Source of the DNA: Psychromarinibacter sp048262455
GTDB taxonomy: Bacteria > Pseudomonadota > Alphaproteobacteria > Rhodobacterales > Rhodobacteraceae
Length of the DNA stretch: 64,000 bases
Reading direction: 5' to 3'
Assembly: GCA_048262455.1 (NCBI GenBank)
Contig: JBLXFD010000002.1
Span: 62,001 to 126,000 of the forward strand
The position numbers and the translations under genes were made by a program. This document shows, piece after piece, positions 34,116 through 42,661 of this stretch (within the stretch, counting starts at the first letter, position 1; each line of letters begins with the position of its first letter). The notes under the pieces are model-generated. The model had not been told where the DNA came from. It did no database searches and was given only the letters and a program-made list of their open reading frames with translations.

Positions 34116-35348
34116 ATGAACCAGCAATCCGCTGTCCCCGGCGCGTCGCGCGCGCCCTTCTTCCGCTTTCACAACGGCGAAAAGGCGCCGCTGCCCTTCG
34201 CCGCGGAGGAATACGAGGCCCGGCTGGCCGGGCTGCGGCAACGGATGCAGACGGCGGGGGTGACCGCGGCGGTGCTGACCTCGATGCACAACATCGCCTA
34301 CTACAGCGGCTTCCTCTACTGCGCCTTCGGCCGCCCCTACGCGCTGGTGGTGACGGCGCAGGACTGCGTGACGATCTCTGCCGGGATCGACGGCGGCCAG
34401 CCATGGCGGCGCTGCCACGGCGACAGCCTTACCTACACCGACTGGGCGCGCGACAACTTCTGGCGCGCGGTGCGCAAGGTGGCGGGCGAGGGGCAGGCGG
34501 TGGGGTTCGAGGCCGACCACCTGACCCTGGCGCAGTCGGAGGCGCTGAACGATTTCCTGTCACCCAGCCGCCGCGTCGATCTTGCCCCCGCGACCATGGC
34601 CCAGCGGATGCGGAAGAGCGCGGCCGAGATCGCGCTGATCCGGGCGGGGGCGGAGACCGCCGACATCGGCGGCTACGCGATTCGCGAGGCGGTGCGCGAG
34701 GGCGCGCGCGAGATCGACGTGGCCATGGCCGGGCGCGACGCGATGGAGCAGGAGATCGCCCGCCGCTACCCGGAGGCCGAGTACCGCGACACCTGGGTCT
34801 GGTTCCAGTCCGGCCTGAACACCGACGGCGCCCACAATCCGGTGACGGGGCGGAAGCTGGCACCGGGGGACATCCTGTCGCTCAACACCTTTCCCATGAT
34901 CTCCGGCTACTACACCGCGCTGGAGCGGACGCTGTTCCTCGGCCAGCCCGACGCGGACTCGCTGCGGATTTGGGAGGCGAACCTCGGCGCGCACCGGCTG
35001 GGCCTGTCGCTGATCCGCCCCGGCGCAAGCTGTTCGGGCATCACCGCCGGGATCAACGCCTTCTTCGAGGCGGAGGGGCTGCTGGAGTACCGCAGCTTCG
35101 GCTACGGCCATTCCTTCGGCGTGCTGTCGCACTACTACGGCCGCGAGGCGGGGCTGGAGCTGCGCGAGGACGTGGAAACGGTGCTGGAGCCGGGGATGGT
35201 CATCTCGATGGAGCCGATGCTGACGATCCCCCGGGACCGGCCCGGCGCCGGCGGCTACCGCGAACACGACATCCTCGTGGTGACCGAGACCGGCGCCGAG
35301 AACCTGACCGGCTATCCCTTCGGGCCGGAGTTCAACGTGATCGGCTGA
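34116..35348 (+). CDS. creatinase (creatine amidinohydrolase)
   Basis: The product is 410 residues and is closely similar along its whole length to Pseudomonas creatinase, a pita-bread-fold enzyme that hydrolyses creatine to sarcosine and urea without metals. Conserved stretches include FGRPYALVVT, GGQPWRR, WFQSGLNTDGAHNP with His240 matching the catalytic His232, YYTALERTLFL, and GYGHSFGVLSHYYGREAGLE. The ATG at 34116 follows CGGAGG. The usual partners (sarcosine oxidase, creatinine amidohydrolase, urease) are not adjacent. The gene is divergent from the SDR gene. Confidence 0.93.
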   Translation: MNQQSAVPGASRAPFFRFHNGEKAPLPFAAEEYEARLAGLRQRMQTAGVTAAVLTSMHNIAYYSGFLYCAFGRPYALVVTAQDCVTISAGIDGGQPWRRCHGDSLTYTDWARDNFWRAVRKVAGEGQAVGFEADHLTLAQSEALNDFLSPSRRVDLAPATMAQRMRKSAAEIALIRAGAETADIGGYAIREAVREGAREIDVAMAGRDAMEQEIARRYPEAEYRDTWVWFQSGLNTDGAHNPVTGRKLAPGDILSLNTFPMISGYYTALERTLFLGQPDADSLRIWEANLGAHRLGLSLIRPGASCSGITAGINAFFEAEGLLEYRSFGYGHSFGVLSHYYGREAGLELREDVETVLEPGMVISMEPMLTIPRDRPGAGGYREHDILVVTETGAENLTGYPFGPEFNVIG

Positions 35349-35435
35349 CAGGGCAAAACGGATGACGCGTGCTTGCAAAGTGGGTAGACAGCGCTGAAGT
35401 ATAGTCTCCAGCGATTTGCACACACGAGGAATACC

Positions 35436-36515
35436 ATGAGCGATTTCGACGCGCAGGTGCGCGAGAGCCAGGCGCAGGTGGCCGAGGCGCAATCGAAGAT
35501 TGCCGACCTGACGTCGCGGGTGGAAACCATCGGCGCCAAGGCAAAGGCCGGCGAGGACATCTCCATCGACGTCGAGAACGCCACCCTCGAGGACGTGCAC
35601 GCCCACACCGACCTGATGAACGCCAACATCGCCGAGCTGATCATGGGGCTCGACGACGTCACCGCCGCCTTCTCGAAGGATTTCGACGAGATGCGGACCA
35701 AGACGGGCTGGGAAAGCTTCGTCGGCATCTTCGCCCCCGCCAAAGCCGATTCCATGCGGCAGGAGCGGATGCGCACCGCCAATATCGACGACAAGCTGCA
35801 GGACCTGATCGGCAAGTCCGACACCATCGTCAAGCTGCTGGAGAACCAGCTGGCCGTGCTGAACGAGCACAAGGAGAAGGTGGAGGCGAACCTGACCTCG
35901 ACGCTGGACGAGCGCGAGTCGGTGGTGGGCGAGCTGGAGGGCCTGCGCGGCACCCTGCAGGGCATGGACCCGAAGATCATCGAGCTGGAGAACAAGATCT
36001 CCGTCGAACAGGACGCCGCCGCCCGCACCAAGCTGGAAAGCGAACTGGCGGCGCTGAACGCCAAGTACAACGAGATGGTGCAGTCCGAGCAGGTCAAGCT
36101 GGCCCAGAGCCAGACGCTGGAACGCTACATCGAGAAGGGCAAGACCTGGGTGGACAGCCTGCAGAACCAGGCGGCGACGCAGATGGTGCTGATCAACAAG
36201 CTGCAGACCGACACCAAGCAGCGGGTGGTGCTGTACGATGCGCTGTCGAAGTCGCTGAAGACCGCCCAGCAGCAGGACGTGGCGCACCGGATCAACGAGA
36301 TCGGCGTGCAGACCGACAAGGAGGCTCAGGCCGCCATGGCCGCCATCGGCACCGCCACCAATCAGCGGATGGCCGACATGATGGAGGCCCACGAGGACCA
36401 CATGGTCTTTGCCCGCAAGGTGCTGGAGCAGAAGGCCAAGGCCGACGAACGCTTTGCCCGCCGCTTTGCCGCCATCGTCGAGAAGCACGACAAGAACCTC
36501 TACGGCGGGGCGTGA
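35436..36515 (+). CDS. coiled-coil protein of unknown function (possibly TelA-like)
   Basis: The product is 359 residues, highly charged, with no signal or membrane segment and long coiled-coil helices almost throughout (residues about 1-45, 115-260, 300-350). It has a faint resemblance to toxic-anion-resistance TelA proteins in layout, not enough for a firm name. It opens a co-directional series of eight genes with the AAA ATPase. A ring or filament adaptor for that ATPase is imaginable. A good ribosome site (GAGGA) precedes the ATG. Confidence 0.7.
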   Translation: MSDFDAQVRESQAQVAEAQSKIADLTSRVETIGAKAKAGEDISIDVENATLEDVHAHTDLMNANIAELIMGLDDVTAAFSKDFDEMRTKTGWESFVGIFAPAKADSMRQERMRTANIDDKLQDLIGKSDTIVKLLENQLAVLNEHKEKVEANLTSTLDERESVVGELEGLRGTLQGMDPKIIELENKISVEQDAAARTKLESELAALNAKYNEMVQSEQVKLAQSQTLERYIEKGKTWVDSLQNQAATQMVLINKLQTDTKQRVVLYDALSKSLKTAQQQDVAHRINEIGVQTDKEAQAAMAAIGTATNQRMADMMEAHEDHMVFARKVLEQKAKADERFARRFAAIVEKHDKNLYGGA

Positions 36516-36578
36516 GGCGGCCGGCAGCGGCCGGTCGGCGCGGAGGGAGGCCAGCGATGCAGCAGCCAGGGCGCGGCC

Positions 36579-37721
36579 ATGACTGAGGGCGTCACCGGGG
36601 CCGACCTGAGCCGCGACCACATGGGCCTGACCGACACCCAGGCGGCGCGGCGCTATTTCCGCACCTTCGAGGCGATCACCGGCCACCTCGGCCGGGTGGC
36701 GGCGGTGATGGAGCGCGAGCGGGGCCTGTCCAAGCTGGACGTGAAGGTGATCGGCGGCTACGTGCAGGCGATCGCCGCCACCTTCCGGGCGCTGGGGCTG
36801 AAGTACCTGATGACCGGGCGCGACACCGGCACCTTCTTCGGCTCGCTGTCCATCGACCGCACCGACAGCGGCTTTCCGGTGTTCCGCGAGCTGCTCACCA
36901 TGGCCAACGACGCCCAGCAGGCGGAACGGCACCTGGCGGGGATGCGCAGCCCCGCCGAGCTGAAGGACGAGATGGTGCGCGCCATCGTCGGCGACCTCGC
37001 GATCCCCACCAAGCTGCAGTTCGCCATGTCGCAGCGGCTGTACTACGAGGCGCTGCGCGCGGGCGGGCTGTTCTGGGCGCAGATGGACCCGCAGGCGCAG
37101 TGGCTGGGGGACCTGGACGGCGCGCGGCGGCGCTACCTGCTGCACTGGGCGGTCTACGACAGCCAGGTGAACCTGCCGACGATCTACCTGATGGAATGCG
37201 ACGACAGCGGCGCGCGCGGCCTGCCGGTGGATGATCGGCGCTGGCCGGCGGCGCAGGCGCACCTGATGGCGCAGTCGCTGGCGGGGCTGAAGCTGCTGAC
37301 CATCGCGCAGGGCTTCGACCGGGACTTCGACGACCTGCACCCCAAGCGTCTGCGGCGGATCCACGTGGGGCCGATGTACTCTGCCGACTACACGCTGCAG
37401 ACCGGCCCGATCCACGACGTGCTGGAGGAGGCCCGCGCCCCCGAGGGGCAGGACTGGGCGCTGGCCTGGACGGTGGAGCGGCTGGAAAGCGAGCGGGTGG
37501 AACTGGAAAAGAGCGGCTGGTTCGGGAAGGTGGAGCGGGAGATCTTCGCGCTGGACCCCTTCGCGGGCCGCGGCGCCGACACCGGCGCCACCGCCACCGA
37601 GCGCGCCATCGTGATGCCGGCCCGGCCCTTCCAGGTGCTGGCCGAGAAACAGCCGCCGGGGTTCCGCGAGGTCCGCAAGTTCGTGGTCTCGCCCAGCGGC
37701 CAGGTGGTGAGCTACCGGTGA
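36579..37721 (+). CDS. hypothetical protein in AAA-ATPase cluster
   Basis: The product is 380 residues, soluble, of no family I recognise. It contains helical N-terminal segments (VAAVMERERGLSKLDVKVIGG), a central LLHWAVYDSQVNLPTIYLMECD and a C-terminal VVSPSGQVVSYR. Its own ribosome site is weak. A nine-codon reading frame at 36557 with a very strong GGAGGGAGG site overlaps its start and may serve translational coupling. Its neighbours suggest that it works with the ATPase. Confidence 0.7.
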   Translation: MTEGVTGADLSRDHMGLTDTQAARRYFRTFEAITGHLGRVAAVMERERGLSKLDVKVIGGYVQAIAATFRALGLKYLMTGRDTGTFFGSLSIDRTDSGFPVFRELLTMANDAQQAERHLAGMRSPAELKDEMVRAIVGDLAIPTKLQFAMSQRLYYEALRAGGLFWAQMDPQAQWLGDLDGARRRYLLHWAVYDSQVNLPTIYLMECDDSGARGLPVDDRRWPAAQAHLMAQSLAGLKLLTIAQGFDRDFDDLHPKRLRRIHVGPMYSADYTLQTGPIHDVLEEARAPEGQDWALAWTVERLESERVELEKSGWFGKVEREIFALDPFAGRGADTGATATERAIVMPARPFQVLAEKQPPGFREVRKFVVSPSGQVVSYR

Positions 37722-37767
37722 GCGGGGATCCGGCGGAGCGCCTGCGGCGCAAGCTTTTCAGCGGGGG

Positions 37768-37810
37768 CGAGGGGCGCTGCCCCTCGCGCTCCCCGGGATA
37801 TTTCGAAACC
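37768..37810. repeat. hairpin plus CCCGGGATATTTCG-type intergenic element
   Basis: A perfect 8-bp stem (37768-37775 with 37779-37786, GCT loop) is followed by CCCGGGATATTTCGAAACC (37792-37810). A related block CCCCGGAATATTTCGTGACC occurs at about 11897-11916 after livF. The pairing of a G/C hairpin with this AT-containing block looks like a dispersed intergenic element. It lies between the 380-residue protein gene and the ATPase gene. Confidence 0.45.
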
Positions 37811-37848
37811 AGAGATTGCATGCGGGCATTGGCGAGGGACGGAGAGCG

Positions 37849-39783
37849 ATGAGCGTGACCGGCGACCAGATGGAGCTGCGCGAGGCGGAGATCCGCGCGC
37901 ATTACGCGGCGGCGGAGGCGATGCTGGAGGGGTTCGACCACACCCCCCGGATCGCCGCGGCCCCGGCACGGCCGGTGCCCGAGCGGTCGGCGGGGCTGGG
38001 CACGCGGCGGCGGTTCCGGTCCACCACCCCGGGGCTGGTGACGCGGTCCACGGCGCGGCCCGAGGGGGTGCGGCTGCTGGAGCGGATCGAGGCGGCGGAC
38101 GGCGGCGACGCGCTGGTTTCGCCCTTGCAGGCGACGGTGATGCAGGGGGTGCGGCGGGCGCTGGCGGTGGCGCTGGCGGTGGGCGAGGCCTACGGCGAGG
38201 CGACCGGGCTGGCGGCGCTGAAGAAGGAGAACCTGGAAGGCCGGCTGCCGGCGGCGCGGGCGGGCGAGTTCGGCGAGCTGCTGCAGGGCGAGGCGCTGGC
38301 GGTGCTGTACACCTTCGCCAATGCCACCGCCTACCTGCTGGCGGCCTCGGCCAGCGAGGCGGTGGTGGAACTGGGCGGGCTGGACGAGGTGCTGACCGAC
38401 AATGCCCAGCTGGCGCTGCACGGCGCGCTCTGGGAGCTGGACCAGGACCTGGAGCGGCTGGCCAGCGACGAGGCGCGGCTGGTGGCGGTGGTGCTGGCCT
38501 TTGCCGAGACGCTGATGGAAAAGGTCGCGCTGCGCGCCCAGAACGCGCCGCGGCTGGGCCCCTTCACCGGCGCGCGCTGGCGGGTGGAGGCGGACGACCT
38601 GACGATCGAGGGCTTCACCCCGGCGCGCAAGGCGCGGGGCGCGGCGCTGACCATGCAGTTCAAGAAGCCGCACGAGGTGGTGGGCAACCACATCGCCAAG
38701 TACCAGGCGATGAAGCTGGCCAAGATGCTGATGGCCTACGACTTCGAGCGCCGGCTGAACCCCTTCGCCGAACTGGGGGGCTTCATCTTCACCTTCATGG
38801 GCGACGGCAAGCCCGGCACCGGCAAGACCACGCTGATCCAGATGATGGCGGGACTGATCCACGGCTACTGCCAGAACGCCGGCTACCCGTTCCGCTACCA
38901 GAACTTTTCCATCGACGGGATCGACAGCTACCAGGGCAAGTCGGGACAGAACGCCAAGGCCTTCATCAACAACGTGCTGGACCCTGCCGCCATCGGGTTC
39001 GGCACCGTGGACGACATCGACCAGATCGCCGGCAAGCGCGGCGACCGGCAGTCGAGCGCCGGCCAGCAGGAGGTGACCGCGGTGCTGATGGAGGCGTTCT
39101 CTGGCGCCAATACCGTGGTGCGGGGCAATTGCACCTTCGGCATGTTCTCGAACTACCCCGAGAACGTGGACGACGCGCTGCGCCAGCGGGCCGGGGCGCG
39201 GTTCCTGGTGGACGGGCCGCAGAGCCGGGAGGACTACGTCGACATCCTGGCGCTGCTGCTGGGCAAGCGGCACGAGATCCCGCTGGGCAAGCACGAGCTT
39301 TTCGCGGCGCAGGAGATCCGCAAGGCGGTGGCGCGGTCCTTCGACGCCCACGGCAAGCCGCAGGAAGCCGGGCTGGCGCAGGTCTGGGACCGGGTGGCTA
39401 GCGAGGTGGGGCCGCTGGACAGCATTGCCCGGCTGGGCACCTACCTGAAGGCGATCCAGGAGGCCGACCCGCGCTTTACCGGGCGGGCGATCAAGAACAT
39501 CACTGATGCCGTCAAGGTGCGGGCGATGGACTTCGAGCTGCCGGACGAGTGGATGGAGGAGCCGGAGCTGTTCCTGTTCAAATCCTACGACGAGAAGCTG
39601 GGCATGATCTCGGAGCTGCGGCAGCCGATCACGGTGGAGATGGTGGTGCAGGAGATCAACCGCTACGCCGACAGCGAATTCCGCTATGCCGACAAGTCCG
39701 ACGAGGCGGCCATCGAGGCGATGGTGCGCGACTTCGGCCGGCAGGAGGAGGCGCGGCGGCGCTATGCGGAAGGCCGGGGCTGA
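37849..39783 (+). CDS. AAA-family ATPase
   Basis: The product is 644 residues. A long helical N-terminal half precedes an AAA domain with Walker A GDGKPGTGKTT (about residues 317-327) and a Walker B-like VDDIDQIAG (about 385-393), in which Glu is replaced by Asp. The arginine-rich DDALRQRAGARF follows. The ATG at 37849 with GGAG upstream is preferred to the TTG at 37816. It resembles remodelling ATPases of unknown target. With the coiled-coil, membrane and DUF proteins around it, it may run a protein- or membrane-remodelling machine. GC content matches the chromosome. Confidence 0.85.
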   Translation: MSVTGDQMELREAEIRAHYAAAEAMLEGFDHTPRIAAAPARPVPERSAGLGTRRRFRSTTPGLVTRSTARPEGVRLLERIEAADGGDALVSPLQATVMQGVRRALAVALAVGEAYGEATGLAALKKENLEGRLPAARAGEFGELLQGEALAVLYTFANATAYLLAASASEAVVELGGLDEVLTDNAQLALHGALWELDQDLERLASDEARLVAVVLAFAETLMEKVALRAQNAPRLGPFTGARWRVEADDLTIEGFTPARKARGAALTMQFKKPHEVVGNHIAKYQAMKLAKMLMAYDFERRLNPFAELGGFIFTFMGDGKPGTGKTTLIQMMAGLIHGYCQNAGYPFRYQNFSIDGIDSYQGKSGQNAKAFINNVLDPAAIGFGTVDDIDQIAGKRGDRQSSAGQQEVTAVLMEAFSGANTVVRGNCTFGMFSNYPENVDDALRQRAGARFLVDGPQSREDYVDILALLLGKRHEIPLGKHELFAAQEIRKAVARSFDAHGKPQEAGLAQVWDRVASEVGPLDSIARLGTYLKAIQEADPRFTGRAIKNITDAVKVRAMDFELPDEWMEEPELFLFKSYDEKLGMISELRQPITVEMVVQEINRYADSEFRYADKSDEAAIEAMVRDFGRQEEARRRYAEGRG

Positions 39784-39804
39784 GCCGCGGCGCGGGGCGG
39801 GGCG

Positions 39805-40182
39805 GTGAACGCGGCGCCGATCTCGGTGCTGAACACCGGCCTGCCGCTGCTGCTGCTGGGGGCGCTGGCGCTGCTGCTGCCCTTCGCGATGGTGCGGCGG
39901 GACAGCCGCGCGCATCTCGAGGTGGCGGTGGGGATCTGGGCTTCGGCCGGGTTGCTGCTGCTGGCGGGCGCCGGGGTCTTCGCCGCGGTCTATGCCGCCG
40001 AGGGCGCGCGGGTGGGGGCGGCGCTGTCGGATGCGCCGTTGGCGACGGGCTGGTTCTTTCTTAAGCTGTCGGGATACGCGGCGCTGGTCTGGGGGCCGGT
40101 GCTGGCGCTGGCCTGGCTGGGGCTGGCGCAGCGGGTGGAAAAGCGCAAGGGCGCGGACAGAGCGCGGGGAGATCGCGGGTAA
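39805..40182 (+). CDS. small membrane protein, three helices
   Basis: The product is 125 residues with hydrophobic segments near residues 13-30, 42-65 and 85-108 and a basic tail. The GTG at 39805 is the only reasonable start and has a G-rich stretch upstream. The stop shares a base with the start of the next, AT-richer gene (TAATG). No family was recognised. Its position after the ATPase suggests a membrane partner. Confidence 0.6.
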   Translation: MNAAPISVLNTGLPLLLLGALALLLPFAMVRRDSRAHLEVAVGIWASAGLLLLAGAGVFAAVYAAEGARVGAALSDAPLATGWFFLKLSGYAALVWGPVLALAWLGLAQRVEKRKGADRARGDRG

Positions 40183-41015
40183 TGGAGGATACCAAATTTC
40201 GATACTGGCGCCTGAACAACCCGTTGCTGTGGGGAGTGCTCGGTTCACTCATCATTTTTTTAGGCGCTCTGGTGCTGGCCATGCGCGAGAGCTGCGTGGT
40301 GGATGCTCTAGAGCACCAGAATTGCGTGTCGCTGTTCAAAAAATTCATGAACTCTTCGCCTAACGAGATGGGTGATACATTGGCGGGCTTAGCGGGATCA
40401 CTAGCATTTCTTTGGATCATCGTCACTGTGGCGTTGCAGAGTCAGGAGCTTTCAGAGCAGCGGAAAGAGCTAAGGCTCGCGAGGAAAGAGGCCGCGAGAA
40501 TGGCCGATGCGATGGGGGCGCAGGCGGAACTATTTAAGGATGAACAACGGCAGAGAAGGGAGGCTGAAAACGCCGCACTAGCGGACGAGCTTCTTAGCAC
40601 GTTGAAACACCAATTAATTCATTCTGGGCTGATCAATGCTAGTTGGTACTTCTCATCCCACGACGACGAGGGACAATTCTCGCCTAAAGGGGTAAGGATC
40701 TATCTGTTTGAGAGGTTCATTCCGGAAGCTAAAGGTGAAGAATTAATCATATCCGTACAGGGGGATGCCGTTGGGTCTGCGCATGAGGATCTAAAGCACG
40801 AAGCTTCGAATAATCATCAACATGTCCGGCCCCCGGCGCAGAGGTTCGCGCTAGTAGACCTTCATGCGACACTGAAGAATCTGAAAGATCTGCGGCCCTA
40901 TCTAAGTCGGACCAATAAAGAAAAATTAAGGAGGCTAAGAATTGACGAATTTGAGTGCGCGTTGCGGAAGCTCTTAGCAGATAGGGACCTTAATTTGCCC
41001 AGCGCGGCTTCATGA
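40182..41015 (+). CDS. AT-richer membrane/coiled-coil protein, probably acquired
   Basis: The product is 277 residues. Two transmembrane helices (about residues 15-34 and 65-85) precede a charged coiled coil (LSEQRKELRLARKEAARMADAMGAQAELFKDEQRQRREAEN region, about 88-130) and a soluble C-terminal domain. GC content is near 50 percent by eye against almost 70 percent around it, with codons such as TTA, AGG and AAT that neighbours avoid. It overlaps the previous stop (TAATG) and the next start (ATGA). Proteins with this layout recur as accessory genes in bacterial genomes, some near defence genes. Its function is unknown. Confidence 0.75.
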   Translation: MEDTKFRYWRLNNPLLWGVLGSLIIFLGALVLAMRESCVVDALEHQNCVSLFKKFMNSSPNEMGDTLAGLAGSLAFLWIIVTVALQSQELSEQRKELRLARKEAARMADAMGAQAELFKDEQRQRREAENAALADELLSTLKHQLIHSGLINASWYFSSHDDEGQFSPKGVRIYLFERFIPEAKGEELIISVQGDAVGSAHEDLKHEASNNHQHVRPPAQRFALVDLHATLKNLKDLRPYLSRTNKEKLRRLRIDEFECALRKLLADRDLNLPSAAS

Positions 41016-42373
41016 AACGCCTCATCGAAAAAGGACTGATGTTCGGCAACCTCGTGGAGGTGGCCTCGCCCGCGCTGGTGGAACGGTACAACCGCGCGCT
41101 GCGGCACCTGACGGGCAAGAGCACCGGGCTGACGGATTTCCACATGGACATCTCCGGCTACAGCCCCGAGGTGGGGGACGAGCTGGGGGACTTCCAGTAC
41201 CTCAACCAGAACGGCTGCAACCGCCAGTTCATCCTGCTGACCACCGAGCAGAAGAGCGCGCCGCTGCTGAACGCGCGGTTCTCCTTCTCGCGCCGGGTGC
41301 TGCGGGACTACATCGCCGCGAACGAGGCCAAGCTGTTCGCGCTGATCACCCGCGACGCGGTGGCGGGGGAGCTGGTGAACTCGGTGCTGGAGCTGTCGGT
41401 GCCGCAGCGGCTGTTCGACATCACCCGCATCGTGGTGGAGGCCGACACCACCGGCGGCGACGTCAAGAACGCGCGCGAGCTGCAAAAGCGGATCGAGCGG
41501 TTCCGGGGGGAAGAGGACGCCTGGTGGGACGACGTGCTGATCGCCGAGATGATCGGGCTGGCGCGGCAGACCGGCGATGTCACCCGCAACCCCGTGGACC
41601 TCGACGTCTTTACCCTGCCGGTGCCGGATTACTGGACCTCGCACTTCGGCGGCGTCTACCTGTTCCGCGGGGTGGAGCATCCGGCGGCGCTGGTGGCCCG
41701 TGGCAAGGACGCGCTGGGCGAGCTGCCGATCCGTTTCACCCTGGGGCTGGACGAGCCGAACCGCGTGGCGAAGTTCCTTGAACTGAACGGGCTGGCGGAG
41801 CCGATCGTGAAGGCGCGCGGCGTCGATGGCGCGGCAATCCTGCGCCAGAAGATGGATTTCATCCTCGTGGACGTGGCGGCGACGCTTGGCCACGACCTGA
41901 CCGGCGCCACCCGGCGCGACCTGCGGATCCTCGCCCGCTCGCTCGGCAGCGCGCTGCCGGCGGCCTACCACGGGCTGGCGGACCTGCTGCGCTGGGCCGA
42001 GGGCGGCGGCGACTGGCCGCGCATCGCAAGCGACCACCCCGCCTACTTCTACACGCTGCGCGCCGCCGCCGGCCCGCAGTCCGAGCTGGTGAACCAGCTG
42101 CTGGCGGAACTGACGCCGCTGGACGTGCGGCAGCTTTTCATCTGCCACAAGGAACTGTTCTACGGGCTCTACCGGGGTTGGAGCGAGGCGAAGAAGGAAT
42201 TCGTGGCGGACTTCCTTGCCGCCGAGTATCAGGTGGACAAGGCCGGCACCCGCGCGGCACTCTTCGGTCACGAGCCGGGCATGCAGGAACCCGCCCCGGC
42301 GCCGCCCGAGCCGCCGCGCCAGGCGCGGATGGTGGACCTGGTGGGGCCCTGGGGCGCGGTGCGGCGGAGGTAG
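41012..42373 (+). CDS. DUF6638-like protein
   Basis: The product is a 453-residue soluble protein starting MKRLIEKGLMFGNLVEV. It contains FILLTTEQKSAPLLNARFSF, VPDYWTSHFGGVYLFRGVEHPAALV and a Pro-rich tail (PAPAPPEPPRQAR). I associate it with the Rhodobacterales family listed as DUF6638, with moderate certainty. The ATG overlaps the AT-rich gene's stop by 4 nt. GC content returns to the chromosomal value from its first codons. Role unknown. It is constant in position relative to the ATPase and DUF1523 genes. Confidence 0.7.
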   Translation: MKRLIEKGLMFGNLVEVASPALVERYNRALRHLTGKSTGLTDFHMDISGYSPEVGDELGDFQYLNQNGCNRQFILLTTEQKSAPLLNARFSFSRRVLRDYIAANEAKLFALITRDAVAGELVNSVLELSVPQRLFDITRIVVEADTTGGDVKNARELQKRIERFRGEEDAWWDDVLIAEMIGLARQTGDVTRNPVDLDVFTLPVPDYWTSHFGGVYLFRGVEHPAALVARGKDALGELPIRFTLGLDEPNRVAKFLELNGLAEPIVKARGVDGAAILRQKMDFILVDVAATLGHDLTGATRRDLRILARSLGSALPAAYHGLADLLRWAEGGGDWPRIASDHPAYFYTLRAAAGPQSELVNQLLAELTPLDVRQLFICHKELFYGLYRGWSEAKKEFVADFLAAEYQVDKAGTRAALFGHEPGMQEPAPAPPEPPRQARMVDLVGPWGAVRRR

Positions 42374-42376
42374 GCG

Positions 42377-42652
42377 ATGGGACTGATCAAGCTGCTGGTC
42401 TTCGGCTTCGTGCTGCTGAGCGTGGTCTACTGGACCGTCTGGCTGTACTCCCGCTCCGTGCGGCGCGAGAAGCTGGAGAACGCCTGGGCCGCCGACAACC
42501 CCGAGGGGGGCGACGCGGTGGCCCGCGAGACCTATATCGAGGAGGGGATGAAGGATTACCATGCCTCGATCCGCCCGAAGCTGATCCTGCTGGTCTACAT
42601 CATCCCCGCGGCGCTGGTGATCGCGGTGCTGATCCTGACGAACTGGAACTGA
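42377..42652 (+). CDS. small two-helix membrane protein
   Basis: The product is 91 residues with a helix at each end (about residues 4-24 and 71-88) and a charged middle (SVRREKLENAWAADNPEG), so both ends are probably membrane-embedded. It starts 3 bp after the DUF6638-like gene and is followed 9 bp later by the DUF1523 gene. No family was recognised. Confidence 0.65.
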   Translation: MGLIKLLVFGFVLLSVVYWTVWLYSRSVRREKLENAWAADNPEGGDAVARETYIEEGMKDYHASIRPKLILLVYIIPAALVIAVLILTNWN

Positions 42653-42661
42653 GGACAACCG

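Noticed and set aside
40182..41015. Insertion sequence or transposon cargo boundary
   Set aside because: No transposase, inverted repeats or target duplication is visible, and both ends overlap neighbouring genes by one to four bases.
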